DNA of 64,000 nucleotides, taken from positions 1 to 64,000 of the forward strand of contig CAZFBS010000011.1 of the NCBI GenBank assembly GCA_964517265.1. Direction: 5' to 3'. The stretch is from REEP01 sp964517265 (lineage in GTDB: Bacteria; Pseudomonadota; Alphaproteobacteria; Rhodospirillales; Defluviicoccaceae). Position numbers and translations under genes: made by a program. Shown here piece after piece: positions 36,490-49,507 of the stretch. The first letter of the stretch is position 1. Every line of letters begins with the position of its first letter. The notes beneath the pieces are model-generated. The model was not told the DNA's origin, did not search any database, and worked only from the letters and a program-made list of their open reading frames with translations.

Positions 36490-37527
36490 TTGCTCGTAAG
36501 GCGGGACGTGCGTCTCCTCCCCGTATTTAAGGGTGGTCTGCTGCATAACACGGCGGCGGCCTACGCGCTTGCACTGGCCGTGTCCGTGCTGGCGATTGCC
36601 GTCAATATGATCGGAAGCGGCCTGTTTGGGGCCCGTCCGTTCGTTTCGCTCTACGCCGCCGTCGTCATCAGCGCGGCATTCGGCGGGCTCGGCCCCGGGT
36701 TGTTGGCCACGTTCGTCTCCACGGCCTCCGTCAACTTCTTTCTGCTGCAGCCGTTGGGCTCCCTCGCGATCGGCGCAGGCTCCGATGTGGCGACTCTCGT
36801 TCTGTTCGTCATCGCCTCGGTGTTCGTCTGTTGGATCCTGCATTCGCTGAGGCTCACGGCCGAGACTTTGCGCAACGAGCGTGACCTCAGCCGTGATTTG
36901 AGCCGGCAACTGCAGCGGACGGTTCGGCAGAAGGAGTTGCTGGTTCGGGAGGTTCAGCACCGGGTGGCGAACAGTCTGCAACTCGTCTCCAGTTTTCTGA
37001 TGCTGCAAAGGCGGGCGTTAAAAAATCCCGACGCTCGGCATGACCTCGAAGAAGCCTCGCGCCGGATTCACGCACTTGCCCACATCCACCGCCGCCTCTA
37101 CAGCGCCGGTGAGGAAGAACGGGTTGATTTCGCGAACTATCTTCGCGAGTTCTGCCGAGAACTCGTCGACGCCACCGCGCCGCATACCGTCACTTGCTCG
37201 GTTGCGGGTCCGGCGGATCTCTGGTTGCCGCAGGACAAGGTCGTGCCGCTCGCCTTGATCGTCAACGAACTGGTGACCAATGCCCTGGAGCACGGACTAA
37301 GCGGCCGCAATGACGGTCGGATCACGATTGCGCTTGAGCGGCGGGGCGATGACCGCATCGCCCTGACGGCAAGCGACAACGGCACGGGGCTGCCGGATGA
37401 GTTCGATCCGGATGCCGCCCAGAGCCTCGGCCTCAGCATCGTCCGCGCCTTGACAGCCCAGATCAAGGGCTCTCTTCAGCTCGTCGACAAGGCTTCCGCG
37501 ACCTGGGTGCTTGAATTTTCGGTTTAA
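36490..37527 (+). CDS. Membrane sensor histidine kinase, DUF4118 + HisKA_2 type
   Basis: The frame starts at TTG 36490; GTG 36508 is an in-frame alternative that trims six residues. Four membrane segments in the first ~120 residues form a KdpD-like DUF4118 region (FGGLGPGLLATFVSTASVNFFLL). A short coiled coil (residues ~125-150) leads to the HisKA_2 box KELLVREVQHRVANSLQL, with the phospho-accepting His, then N (ALIVNELVTNALEHG) and G (DNGTGLPDEF) boxes of the ATPase. HisKA_2/HWE kinases often act with single-domain response regulators. None is adjacent. Confidence 0.88.
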   Translation: MLVRRDVRLLPVFKGGLLHNTAAAYALALAVSVLAIAVNMIGSGLFGARPFVSLYAAVVISAAFGGLGPGLLATFVSTASVNFFLLQPLGSLAIGAGSDVATLVLFVIASVFVCWILHSLRLTAETLRNERDLSRDLSRQLQRTVRQKELLVREVQHRVANSLQLVSSFLMLQRRALKNPDARHDLEEASRRIHALAHIHRRLYSAGEEERVDFANYLREFCRELVDATAPHTVTCSVAGPADLWLPQDKVVPLALIVNELVTNALEHGLSGRNDGRITIALERRGDDRIALTASDNGTGLPDEFDPDAAQSLGLSIVRALTAQIKGSLQLVDKASATWVLEFSV

Positions 37528-37975
37528 CCAAAGGCGGCAGTGAATGCGTCTGTTGCAAACCACACAAAGGGACATCCAAGTTGGGTCGCTTTCCCAGCGA
37601 TGCGTTGGCGCGGGATCACCATTGCATCCTTCAAGGGGCTGGCGCCTTGTATCCCCGTGCGTGGGGAGGTATTGTGGGGCTGCTGAGATGAGGCCTTTAA
37701 GACCAAGATTAACAAATTGAACGGGAGGGGATCCGAGCCGCGTTTGGGTCCGTCGCTGACGGACTGAAAGCCAGTGAGTTCGCGCGGGATCGGAGCAATC
37801 ATTGTCCAAAGAGATGCACAGGTCCACACGGGTTCCGTGCGCCGCGAGTTTGCACATTTTGTCGCCTTGCCTGAAGACATGGCGGAACACGCGTCCGACC
37901 GGTCGCGCAAAACCGCCAGCCCGGCGGCCAACGAAAGCCGTCCACTGCCATGAAGCCTTAAGGAGGTAAACGTAG
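37528..37975. other. Intergenic region upstream of the redox cluster
   Basis: About 450 bp with no supported gene. Frames on the minus strand have Arg/Ser-rich shadow-like translations. It ends with a strong AAGGAGG ribosome site before ATG 37976, so the promoter of the redox operon should be within it. Confidence 0.45.
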
Positions 37976-39610
37976 ATGAGCTACCAATCCGACCTCACAA
38001 CGCCCCCTGACCTTGGACGCAAACGCCACATCGGGCCGACCAGGGTCCAGCGTCCCAACTACGTCGATCTCCTTCCGCCGTGCAACAATGCCTGCCCCGC
38101 GGGCGAAAATATTCAGGAGTGGCTGGCGCACGCTCAGGCAGGGCGGTTCCGCGAGGCCTGGGAGACGATCCTTCAGGACAACCCGCTTCCCGCCGTGCAT
38201 GGCCGGGTCTGCTACCACCCCTGCGAGAGCGCGTGCAATCGCACCAACCTCGATGCTCCGGTCAGCATCCACGCCGTCGAGCGGTTCCTCGGCGACAAGG
38301 CCCTTGAAGAGGACTGGGTTCCGCAGGTTCGCGCGGTGGCGACCCACAAGCGCATTCTCATCGTCGGCGCCGGCCCGAGCGGGCTGTCCGCCGCGCATCA
38401 TCTCGCCCTGATGGGCCACACCGTCGAGATTCATGACGCAGGCCCGTTGGCGGGCGGCATGATGCACTTCGGGATCCCCTCCTATCGCCTGCCGCGCGAC
38501 GTTCTTGAGGGTGAGATCAAGCGCATCGAGCGGATGGGCGTGAAGATCGTCCTCAATCACAAGGTGGAAGATCTGGCGGCCGAAAAGGAAGCCGGCAACT
38601 TCGATGCCGTGTTCGTTGCCGTCGGTGCCCACCTGTCGAAAAAGATCAACATTCCCGGCCGCGACGCCGGCAAGATCTACGACGCGCTCGGTTTTCTCAA
38701 GAGTGTGGAGATGGGCGAGGAGGTCAAGCTGGGGCGCCGGGTCGCGATCTACGGCGGCGGCAATACGGCGATGGATGCCGCGCGCACGGCGATGCGCCTC
38801 GGCTACGAGCCGATGATCATCTATCGCCGCGATCGCGCTCACATGCCGGCTCACGAGTTCGAGGCGGACGAAGCGATCGAAGAAGGCGTCAAGATTCATT
38901 GGCTGCGCACGATCAAATCGATCGACGAAGGCTCGTTCGCCGTCGAAGTGATGAAGGTCGACGAGAACGGGCGGCCACAGCCGACCGGAGAGGTCGAGAC
39001 CCTGCAGGCCGACGATCTGATCCTCGCCCTCGGTCAGGATACCGACACCGCGTTTCTGCGCCGCGTTCCGGGTGTCGAATTTCAGACGGACGGCACGGTC
39101 ATCGTCGATGGCAACATGATGACGGGCGCCGAAGGCGTGTTCGCCGGCGGCGACATGGTTCCCTCCGAGCGAACGGTGACGATCGGCGTCGGTCACGGCA
39201 AGAAGGCGGCGCGCAGCATCGATGCGTGGCTGCGCGGCACCACCTATCAAAAGCCGCCCAAGCACGATATCGCCTCGTTCGAAAAGCTGCACCTGTGGTT
39301 CTACACCGACGCGGCACAACGGCCACAGGGCCATCTTGACATGCTCAAGCGCCGTGAGGGCTTCGATGAAGTGCTCAAGGGCCTGAACGAGAAGGATGCC
39401 AGCTACGAGGCCAAGCGGTGCCTGTCGTGTGGCAACTGCTTCGAATGCGACGGATGCTATGCGGCCTGTCCGGAAGATGCCATCATCAAGCTCGGCCCGG
39501 GCAAGCGGTATAAATACAACTATGATCTGTGCACAGGGTGCGCCATTTGCTTCGAGCAGTGTCCCTGTCATGCCATCGAAATGATTCCGGAGCCGGGCAA
39601 GGCGCCTTGA
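37976..39610 (+). CDS. GltD-like NAD(P)H oxidoreductase with added ferredoxin domain
   Basis: The 544-residue protein has AAGGAGG just upstream. An N-terminal Fe-S region (PPCNNACPAGENIQEW, Cys36/40, then VCYHPCESACNR), an FAD site GAGPSGLSAAHH (~129), an NADP site YGGGNTAMDAARTAMRLG (~260) and GGDMVPSERTVTIGVGHG match the small subunit of glutamate synthase. Beyond this a C-terminal extension carries 8-Fe ferredoxin-type motifs CLSCGNCFECDGCYAACP and CTGCAICFEQCPCHAI. Together with nifJ 127 bp downstream it is probably an NAD(P)H:ferredoxin electron module serving PFOR, not a true GltD: no gltB is present. Confidence 0.85.
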   Translation: MSYQSDLTTPPDLGRKRHIGPTRVQRPNYVDLLPPCNNACPAGENIQEWLAHAQAGRFREAWETILQDNPLPAVHGRVCYHPCESACNRTNLDAPVSIHAVERFLGDKALEEDWVPQVRAVATHKRILIVGAGPSGLSAAHHLALMGHTVEIHDAGPLAGGMMHFGIPSYRLPRDVLEGEIKRIERMGVKIVLNHKVEDLAAEKEAGNFDAVFVAVGAHLSKKINIPGRDAGKIYDALGFLKSVEMGEEVKLGRRVAIYGGGNTAMDAARTAMRLGYEPMIIYRRDRAHMPAHEFEADEAIEEGVKIHWLRTIKSIDEGSFAVEVMKVDENGRPQPTGEVETLQADDLILALGQDTDTAFLRRVPGVEFQTDGTVIVDGNMMTGAEGVFAGGDMVPSERTVTIGVGHGKKAARSIDAWLRGTTYQKPPKHDIASFEKLHLWFYTDAAQRPQGHLDMLKRREGFDEVLKGLNEKDASYEAKRCLSCGNCFECDGCYAACPEDAIIKLGPGKRYKYNYDLCTGCAICFEQCPCHAIEMIPEPGKAP

Positions 39611-39737
39611 GCCGGACGCGGCAGGACCGCACCGCAGGCAAGCAGGAAAGGTCTCATCATCAGGGAAGGACTCCCGGCGACGGTGGTGGAGGGTTCGCGC
39701 GAACCCGCCCGTGCAATGGGTGGCGGAGGAAGCAACA

Positions 39738-43295
<3,558 letters not shown>

Positions 43296-43320
43296 GGCCG
43301 GACATCAACTGAACAAACGC

Positions 43321-43360
43321 CTGCCCTCTCCGGATCCTTCAGCCCGCCCGGAGAGGGCGG
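43321..43360 (+). terminator. 13-bp hairpin between nifJ and the DHOD-like gene
   Basis: GCCCTCTCCGG at 43323-43333 pairs perfectly with 43348-43358 across a 14-base loop, extendable with one wobble and one GC pair. It lies 26 bases after the nifJ stop. There is no T-run, so partial read-through, attenuation or mRNA end protection is as likely as full termination. Confidence 0.45.
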
Positions 43361-43443
43361 CGAGACCCCGACGACACTCTGCTCACGTCAACGGCGAGGC
43401 GTCTTGACGTCGGCATTCAAGATCAAGGATCTGGAGGGACGGC

Positions 43444-44448
43444 ATGGATCTGACAACGAAGTATCTCGGTTTGGACCTGAAGCACCCGGTGGTGGCGTCA
43501 GCCGGCCCCCTGTCTTCGACCTATGACGGGATCAAGCGCCTCGAGGAATCCGGTGCCTCCGCGATCGTTTTGTTCTCGTTGTTCGAGGAGCAGATCCGTC
43601 ATGAGAATGAGTCCTTCAATTTCCTGATGGAACAAGGCACCGAACGCTTCCCGGAATCGCTCAGCTATTTTCCTGAGGTCGAGGACTATCATGTCGGCCC
43701 GGACGCCTACCTGGAGTTGATCCGCCGTGCATCGGAATCGTGCGGCGTGCCGATCATCGGCAGCCTCAACGGCGTCACCAGCAAGGGCTGGACCGAGTAC
43801 GCCAAGGACATCCAGGAGGCCGGCGCAAGCGCGATCGAGCTCAACATTTTCTATATTCCGGCCGATATCAATATTACCGGGCGCGAAGTCGAGGAACGCT
43901 ACCTGCAGGTGGTGCGCCGGGTGAAGCAGGCTGTCACCATCCCTGTTTCGATCAAGCTCAATCCGTTCTTCAGCTCCACCGGCGAGATGGCCAAGCGGTT
44001 CGTCGAGGCCGGTGCTGACGGCCTGGTGCTGTTCAATCGCTTCTATCAGCCGGACTTCGACCTTGACGAACTGGAAGTCTCGCCGAGCCTGGAGCTGAGT
44101 TCGCCCAGCGAGATCCGTCTGCCCTTGTTGTGGATCGCCGTTCTGCACGGCCGCCTCAACGTCTCGCTGGCCGCCACCCGCGGCGTTCAGAGTGCGACGG
44201 AAGTGGTCAAGTACGTGATGGCGGGTGCCGATGCGGTGATGACGACCTCCGCGCTGCTGCGCAACGGCGCCGGCTACCTGAAAACGCTGGTCACGGATCT
44301 CTCCGAGTGGATGGAGCGCCGGGATTACGAGTCGATCACGCAGATGAAGGGGTCGATGAGTCAGCAAAAGGTGGCCGATCCGAGCGCATTCGAGCGCGCC
44401 AACTACATCAAGGTGTTGGAGAGCTACAAAAGCCCTTACCTCACCTGA
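43444..44448 (+). CDS. Dihydroorotate dehydrogenase-like flavoprotein
   Basis: The 334-residue TIM-barrel protein of the DHOD/PreA family has an FMN-binding start LGLDLKHPVVASAGPLSST, IGSLNGVTSKGW, AIELNIFYIPADI, VSIKLNPFFS and the C-terminal phosphate loop GVQSATEVVKYVMAGADAVMTTSALL. It differs from PyrD: the region where Cys/Ser acts as active-site base reads FYIPADIN, and it lacks Fe-S motifs, so pyrimidine synthesis is doubtful. This type is often found beside nifJ, so it may oxidise or reduce a substrate with ferredoxin. Function unproven. Confidence 0.85.
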   Translation: MDLTTKYLGLDLKHPVVASAGPLSSTYDGIKRLEESGASAIVLFSLFEEQIRHENESFNFLMEQGTERFPESLSYFPEVEDYHVGPDAYLELIRRASESCGVPIIGSLNGVTSKGWTEYAKDIQEAGASAIELNIFYIPADINITGREVEERYLQVVRRVKQAVTIPVSIKLNPFFSSTGEMAKRFVEAGADGLVLFNRFYQPDFDLDELEVSPSLELSSPSEIRLPLLWIAVLHGRLNVSLAATRGVQSATEVVKYVMAGADAVMTTSALLRNGAGYLKTLVTDLSEWMERRDYESITQMKGSMSQQKVADPSAFERANYIKVLESYKSPYLT

Positions 44449-44641
44449 AGCACGCCGCGAAACAGCGGCCAGCCGGGCGGCTTCGCTCCGTCATCAGCTC
44501 CACGACTTGAGTTGATGACGGCTGTGAGAGTCTCTGGCGTTGGCCCCCCGAGCCGGCTGGTCAAGCGGCCTCGCGAGGGACGGCGCAAGGCCGTTCCATT
44601 GCCCGCCCTGGTTAGGAAGACGCCGGCCAGAGGGGGTAATC

Positions 44642-45340
44642 TCAGACGTGCAGGTAGGCGCGCGCCGCGGGATCGGAACGGAAATCGGCCATTGTGCCGT
44701 GCCAGCGGACGTGCCCGGTTTCCATCACCACCGCCTGGTCGGCGACGGTCTCGGCGAACCGCAGGTTCTGCTCGGACAGCAGCACCGAAAGGCCCTCGGC
44801 CTTGAGATCGTGTACCGCCTTGGCAAGGTGTTCGACGATCCGCGGGGCAAGACCCGTCGACGGCTCGTCGAGCAGCAGCATCAGTGGGTTGCCCATCAGG
44901 GCGCGGGCAATGGTCAGCATCTGCTGCTCGCCGCCACTGATCTCGGCTCCGCGCCGGTGGCGCAGCCCGGCAAGCTGGGGAAACAGCGCAAACACCTTGT
45001 CTGCCGTCCACTCGGGAGCATCGGGACGGAGCGGCCGGTCTCCGACCGCAAGATTTTCCAGTACCGTCAGTCCGCCGAAGATCCGGCGGTCCTCAGGTAC
45101 GTAGCCAAGCCCGCGCGCACACAAGGTATGGGGACGCAGACCGCCGACGTCACGCCCATCAAGGACGATTCGCCCGGCTGCGGGCGGCAGCAGGCCCATG
45201 ATGCTCTTGAGCACACTCGACTTGCCGGCGCCATTGCGGCCGAGCAGGGCCACGATCTGCCCGCTGGAAACCTCCAGGCTCACCTGGAACAAGGCTTGGG
45301 CGCGACCGTAATAGGCGTCGAGGGTGGAGACGGCCAGCAT
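44642..45340 (-). CDS. livF: Branched-chain amino-acid/amide ABC importer ATPase LivF
   Basis: The 232-residue protein has Walker A GRNGAGKSS, signature ISGGEQQMLTIARALM, Walker B LLLDEPSTGLAP and the switch His region VLLSEQNLRFA. The LivF family mark is VPEDRRIFGGLTVLENL. It follows livG directly (livG stop at 45341-45343, livF start at 45340), so translation is coupled. With LivG it energises import through the fused permease upstream. Confidence 0.93.
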   Translation of the reverse strand: MLAVSTLDAYYGRAQALFQVSLEVSSGQIVALLGRNGAGKSSVLKSIMGLLPPAAGRIVLDGRDVGGLRPHTLCARGLGYVPEDRRIFGGLTVLENLAVGDRPLRPDAPEWTADKVFALFPQLAGLRHRRGAEISGGEQQMLTIARALMGNPLMLLLDEPSTGLAPRIVEHLAKAVHDLKAEGLSVLLSEQNLRFAETVADQAVVMETGHVRWHGTMADFRSDPAARAYLHV

Positions 45341-46123
45341 CTACGAGGCCTGCCCGCCCGCATCCGGAGCCGTGCCGAGATAGATCTCTTGCACCATCGC
45401 ATCGGCGCGGATCTGTTCCGGCGCTCCTTGCGCGACCACGCGGCCCTGATGAAGCACGATGACCCGGTCGGCATGGCCGAACACCACGTCCATGTCATGT
45501 TCGGTGAACAGCATGCTCATGCCCTGCCGGTCGACGAGGCTGCCGGCCAGCGTCATCAGCGCGTGACGCTCTGCGAGCGCCATTCCGGCCGTCGGTTCAT
45601 CCAGCAGCAGCAGCCGTGGCTCGTTGGCAAGCGCCACCGCCAGCTCCAGCCGTTTCAAATCGGCATACGCCAGCGCCGCCGCCGCGTGGTCCGCCTGCTC
45701 GCCAAGCCCGACACGGGCAAGAATGGCATCGGCTTCGCTCACCACCTCTTTGTTCAGCGCTCGCCACATTCGGTTCAGCCGGCGCCGGTATGACAGCAGC
45801 GTGAGCTGCAGGTGCTCTCGTACGCTCATCGAGCGGAAAATGGCGGCAACCTGGAACGTGCGCGCGATCCCGAACCGCCACATCACATGCGGCGGCCTGC
45901 CGGCGATGTTGCGGCCGTCGACCACAATCCGGCCGGCGTCCGGTCTCAACTGGCCGCCCAGCATGTTGAAGCAGGTGGTCTTGCCGCCCCCGTTCGGCCC
46001 GATGATGGCCACCGCCTCGCCGGGATCGACCGCGAAGCTGACGCCGGCGACCGCGTGCACGCCGCCGAACGACTTGCTGAGTCCTTCGACCGAGAGCAGC
46101 GTCACCGAGCCCTCTTCTGCCAC
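45341..46123 (-). CDS. livG: Branched-chain amino-acid/amide ABC importer ATPase LivG
   Basis: The 260-residue protein has Walker A GPNGGGKTTCFNMLGG (Gly-Gly instead of the common Asn-Gly-Ala-Gly-Lys spelling), a LivG-type RTFQVAAIFRSMSV Q-loop, Walker B LLLLDEPTAGMAL and H-switch LFTEHDMDVVFGHA. The signature segment reads AAALAYADLKRLELAVAL, with LAYADLKRLE in place of LSYGxxRRLE, a milder variant. It overlaps the 3' end of the permease gene by 22 bp. Confidence 0.92.
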   Translation of the reverse strand: MAEEGSVTLLSVEGLSKSFGGVHAVAGVSFAVDPGEAVAIIGPNGGGKTTCFNMLGGQLRPDAGRIVVDGRNIAGRPPHVMWRFGIARTFQVAAIFRSMSVREHLQLTLLSYRRRLNRMWRALNKEVVSEADAILARVGLGEQADHAAAALAYADLKRLELAVALANEPRLLLLDEPTAGMALAERHALMTLAGSLVDRQGMSMLFTEHDMDVVFGHADRVIVLHQGRVVAQGAPEQIRADAMVQEIYLGTAPDAGGQAS

Positions 46124-47946
46124 TGGCGGCGCAAGCTGCCGAGGATCCCGTCAGGGAACCACAGCACCACCGCGACGATGGTAAGACCGAGGGCGGCGCG
46201 CCAGAGCTCGGTATGGCTGACAAGCGTAATCCTGAGGCCGGTGAACGCGCCGGCGCCGATGATCGGACCGGCGATCGCCTGAACCCCGCCCAGCAGCAGC
46301 ATGACCAGGGCATCGACCGACATCGGGATCGAGAGAACCTCGGGGAACACGCTTCCTTTGAGAAACGCGTAAAGTCCGCCGCCCACCCCGGCGGCCGCGC
46401 CCGCCAGCGCGAACGCCACCCACCGGGTATGGCGGACATGGATGCCGATCGCCGCGCTGCGCAGCTCGGAATCCCGTGCCGCTCGCAAGGCATACCCGAA
46501 GGGGCTGCTGGTGACGCGCCAGATCGCTGCGATGGCGAGAACAAACAGCGTCAACGTCAAATAGTAGTAGGGTGCCGGCGCGGCCGCCCAGGCTGCCGGC
46601 CAGACACCCAGAATGCCGTTGTCGCCGCCCGTGAAGGCGGTCCATTGAAACGCCGCCGACCACAATATCTGGGCGAACGCGAGGGTCAGCATCGCCAGGT
46701 AGACGCCGGACAGGCGCACGCAGAACCAGCCGAACAGCAGCGCCCCGGCCCCGGCGACGATTGGTGCCGCGATCAGCGCCACCATCATCGGCGCCCCCAA
46801 GTGATGCACCAGCAGGGCGGCGCCGTAGGCGCCGAGACCGAGATACGCGGCATGGCCGAATGAGATCATCCCACCGACGCCGATGATGAACTGCAGGCTC
46901 GCGGCAAAGATCGCAAAAATCAGGATCTCGCTGAAAACCTGGAGGGCGTATGGGCCGACGAGCCACGGCACCAGGGTCAACAGGATCACCGTGGCGATCG
47001 CAACCGGAGCTCGCCACCGGGGATTCGCCCGCAACGCGGGAACGGGCTCGTGAGCGGCCGCGGGAGCGAGGATCTCCGGCCGGCCGAGCAATCCGGACGG
47101 CCGCACCACCAGAACCACCGCCATTACCAAGAACACGAGCACGAGCGTGATCTGGGGAAAAATCAGGATGCCGAAAGCATGGAGCTGAGCGATCAGCAGC
47201 GCAGCCAGATAGGCCCCCGGCAAACTTCCCATCCCGCCGATGACGACAACGACGAAGGCCTCGGCGATGATGTTGAGGTCCATCATCAGGTTGGCCGGCT
47301 CGCGCGGCAGCTGCACCGCCCCGCCGATCCCCGCGAGGAACGATCCAAGGAAAAACACGGCCGTGAAAAGCCACTTCTCGTCGATGCCCAAAGCACCGAC
47401 CATTTCACGGTCCTCGGTCGCCGCCCGCACCAGGGTTCCCCAGCGGGTGCGATTGAGCAACAGCCAAAGACCGGCGAGAACCGCCGGCCCCAGCAAAATC
47501 AGGAACACATCGTAGGACGGCAGTCGCACGCCCAACACTTCGACAAATCCGCCCAAGCCCTGAGGGCGCGCGCCCATTAGGTCCTGCGGCCCCCACAGGG
47601 CGAGGACGAGGTCCTGGACGATCAGAACAATGCCGAAGGTGGCGACAAGATGCATGAGCTCGGGCGAGCGGTAGAGACGACGAAGCAGAACCACCTCGAC
47701 GAGGACGCCGATTCCGCCCGCCGCCAGTCCTGCCGCCAGAATCGTCGTCCAGAAACCGGCAGTGCCTCCCGAATTCAGGAAGTTCCCCACACTGTAGGCA
47801 ACATACGCGCCCAGCATGTAGAACGAGCCATGGGCGAAATTGACGATGCGGGTGACGCCGAAAATGACGGACAACCCCGAGGCCACCAGGAACAGCGACG
47901 AGGCATTGGCAAGACCGGTCAGAAACTGGGCAAGGACGAAGCTCAC
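46102..47946 (-). CDS. Fused LivH-LivM permease of branched-chain amide ABC importer
   Basis: The 614-residue protein is a fusion of two permease subunits that are usually separate. Residues ~1-290 are LivH-like (GVTRIVNFAHGSFYMLGAY, AATEDREMVGALGID, VVIGGMGSLPGAYLAALL). Residues ~320-610 are LivM-like (IGVGGMISFGHAAYLGLGAYGA, RAARDSELRSAAIGI, PDGILGSLRRQ). Both carry the EAA-type loops facing the ATPases. About sixteen membrane helices are joined by a Pro/Ala linker near residue 300. It is in the same operon as livG and livF. Confidence 0.92.
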   Translation of the reverse strand: MSFVLAQFLTGLANASSLFLVASGLSVIFGVTRIVNFAHGSFYMLGAYVAYSVGNFLNSGGTAGFWTTILAAGLAAGGIGVLVEVVLLRRLYRSPELMHLVATFGIVLIVQDLVLALWGPQDLMGARPQGLGGFVEVLGVRLPSYDVFLILLGPAVLAGLWLLLNRTRWGTLVRAATEDREMVGALGIDEKWLFTAVFFLGSFLAGIGGAVQLPREPANLMMDLNIIAEAFVVVVIGGMGSLPGAYLAALLIAQLHAFGILIFPQITLVLVFLVMAVVLVVRPSGLLGRPEILAPAAAHEPVPALRANPRWRAPVAIATVILLTLVPWLVGPYALQVFSEILIFAIFAASLQFIIGVGGMISFGHAAYLGLGAYGAALLVHHLGAPMMVALIAAPIVAGAGALLFGWFCVRLSGVYLAMLTLAFAQILWSAAFQWTAFTGGDNGILGVWPAAWAAAPAPYYYLTLTLFVLAIAAIWRVTSSPFGYALRAARDSELRSAAIGIHVRHTRWVAFALAGAAAGVGGGLYAFLKGSVFPEVLSIPMSVDALVMLLLGGVQAIAGPIIGAGAFTGLRITLVSHTELWRAALGLTIVAVVLWFPDGILGSLRRQWQKRAR

Positions 47947-48008
47947 GAGGGGCGCCTGCCTGGGTTTCGGCTCACCGTCCGAGTCTCAATATCGAAGGAG
48001 AATGGGGC

Positions 48009-49238
48009 TCAGCCTCCGGGTCGCAACGTCGCTGCCACTTCCGCCGACGGCAAATGGTCAGCGCCGTCGACGTATCGCCAATCGACCATCCGCGGCATTC
48101 CCTGTTCAACCGTCAGCGTGCCGACAAACGTTCCCAAGGTGGCCTGCTGGTCGCTCTCCCGAAAGACGGCGGGGCCGATGGGGGTCTGGATTTCGAGCCG
48201 TTTGAACGCCTCGCGGATGGCGTCCGTCTCCAGCGATCCCGCCTTCTCGATGGCCGCGGCAATCGACAGGATCGACGCGTAGCCGACCACCGAGCCCATC
48301 CGGGGATAGTCGTCGAAGCGAGCCATGTAGGCTTCGCGGAACTTTGCATGCGCGGGCGTGTCGAGCGCGTACCAGGGATACCCCGTGACGATCCACCCCT
48401 CCGGCGCCTCGCTCCCGAGGGGATCGATCCATTCCGGCTCACCCGACAACATGCTCACCACCGGACGTCCCTCGAACAGGCCGCGAATCCTGCCCTCGCG
48501 GACGAACTGGGCGAGGTCGGATCCGAAGGTCACGTTGAAGATCGCCTCCGGCTGCGCCCGCGCCATCGCCTGGACAGTGGTGCCGGCATCGATCTTGAAC
48601 TGCGCCGGCCACTGTTCCTCGACGAACTCGACATCGGGCCGACGCTCGCGCAACAACTGCTTGAACGCGGCGACCGCCGACTGACCGTACTCGTAGTTGG
48701 GCGCGACGGTTGCCCAACGCCGCGCCGGCAGCTTCGCGGCCTCCTCAGCCAGCATCGCCGCCTGGACGTAGGTTCCCGGGCGCAGGCGAAACGTATGGGC
48801 GTTGCCCTTCTCCCATGCCAGCGCGTCGGTCAGCGGTTCTGCGGCAAGAAAGACTACCTGTCTTTGGTGGGCGAAATCAGAGACCGCAAGGCCGACATTC
48901 GAGAGCAGCGTCCCGAACAACAGGACGACGTCCTCGCGGGACACCAGTTCGTTCGCAACGGTGATGGCGTCTCCCGGCTTGCCGCCATCATCCCTGGAGA
49001 TCACCTCAAGGGGACGACCCAGCACGCCGCCAGCCGCATTGATCTCGGCGACCCCCATTTCCCATCCGTGCCGGTAGGGAATCGTGAAGGCCGGCAACCG
49101 CGTATAGCTGTTCAAATCGCCAATCCGGATTGGCGGGCCGCTGGGCTCCGCCGCGCGGCTCCCCCTGTCGGCAACCAGCAGCGCCGCCGCTGCAACGACG
49201 GCGAGAGCGGCAAGCCTCAGCACCTTCCGAGCACCCAT
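48009..49238 (-). CDS. Branched-chain amino-acid/amide ABC periplasmic binding protein
   Basis: The 409-residue protein has a Sec signal (VLRLAALAVVAAAALLVA) ending near RAAEP. The Peripla_BP_6 fold is seen in PIRIGDLNSYTRLPAFTIPYRHGWEMGVAEINAAGG, RPLEVISRDDGGKPGDA, and RRWATVAPNYEYGQSAVAAFKQLL. These LivK-like receptors bind branched amino acids, amides, urea or aromatic acids. The ligand cannot be deduced. First gene of the liv-type operon. Confidence 0.9.
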   Translation of the reverse strand: MGARKVLRLAALAVVAAAALLVADRGSRAAEPSGPPIRIGDLNSYTRLPAFTIPYRHGWEMGVAEINAAGGVLGRPLEVISRDDGGKPGDAITVANELVSREDVVLLFGTLLSNVGLAVSDFAHQRQVVFLAAEPLTDALAWEKGNAHTFRLRPGTYVQAAMLAEEAAKLPARRWATVAPNYEYGQSAVAAFKQLLRERRPDVEFVEEQWPAQFKIDAGTTVQAMARAQPEAIFNVTFGSDLAQFVREGRIRGLFEGRPVVSMLSGEPEWIDPLGSEAPEGWIVTGYPWYALDTPAHAKFREAYMARFDDYPRMGSVVGYASILSIAAAIEKAGSLETDAIREAFKRLEIQTPIGPAVFRESDQQATLGTFVGTLTVEQGMPRMVDWRYVDGADHLPSAEVAATLRPGG

Positions 49239-49507
49239 CCGTGTCTTCCCTTCCCGCAGGCTGACCCGATCGTCTTTATATTCTTTTGTCCACTCGCGCT
49301 TGGTACCGCGACCGGCTCAGCGCCCCCGTGACGCCAGGCTCTGTATATCGCCGCCGCCACCGGCATTGCAATGGCGAGGGTACGACCGCTTATTGCGCCT
49401 CCCGCTTGGTGTTCGCAAGATGCGCGCCGGGAACGGCACTCAAAGCGGCCCGCCGCCGACCGCGCTGCCCGTACCCATCCCGTACAACAGAAACGCGAGG
49501 CACCGCC

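Noticed and set aside
37524..37931. Minus-strand small frames in the interval before the redox cluster
   Set aside because: Cys/Arg-rich shadow-like translations with no start signals. More likely the redox operon promoter region.
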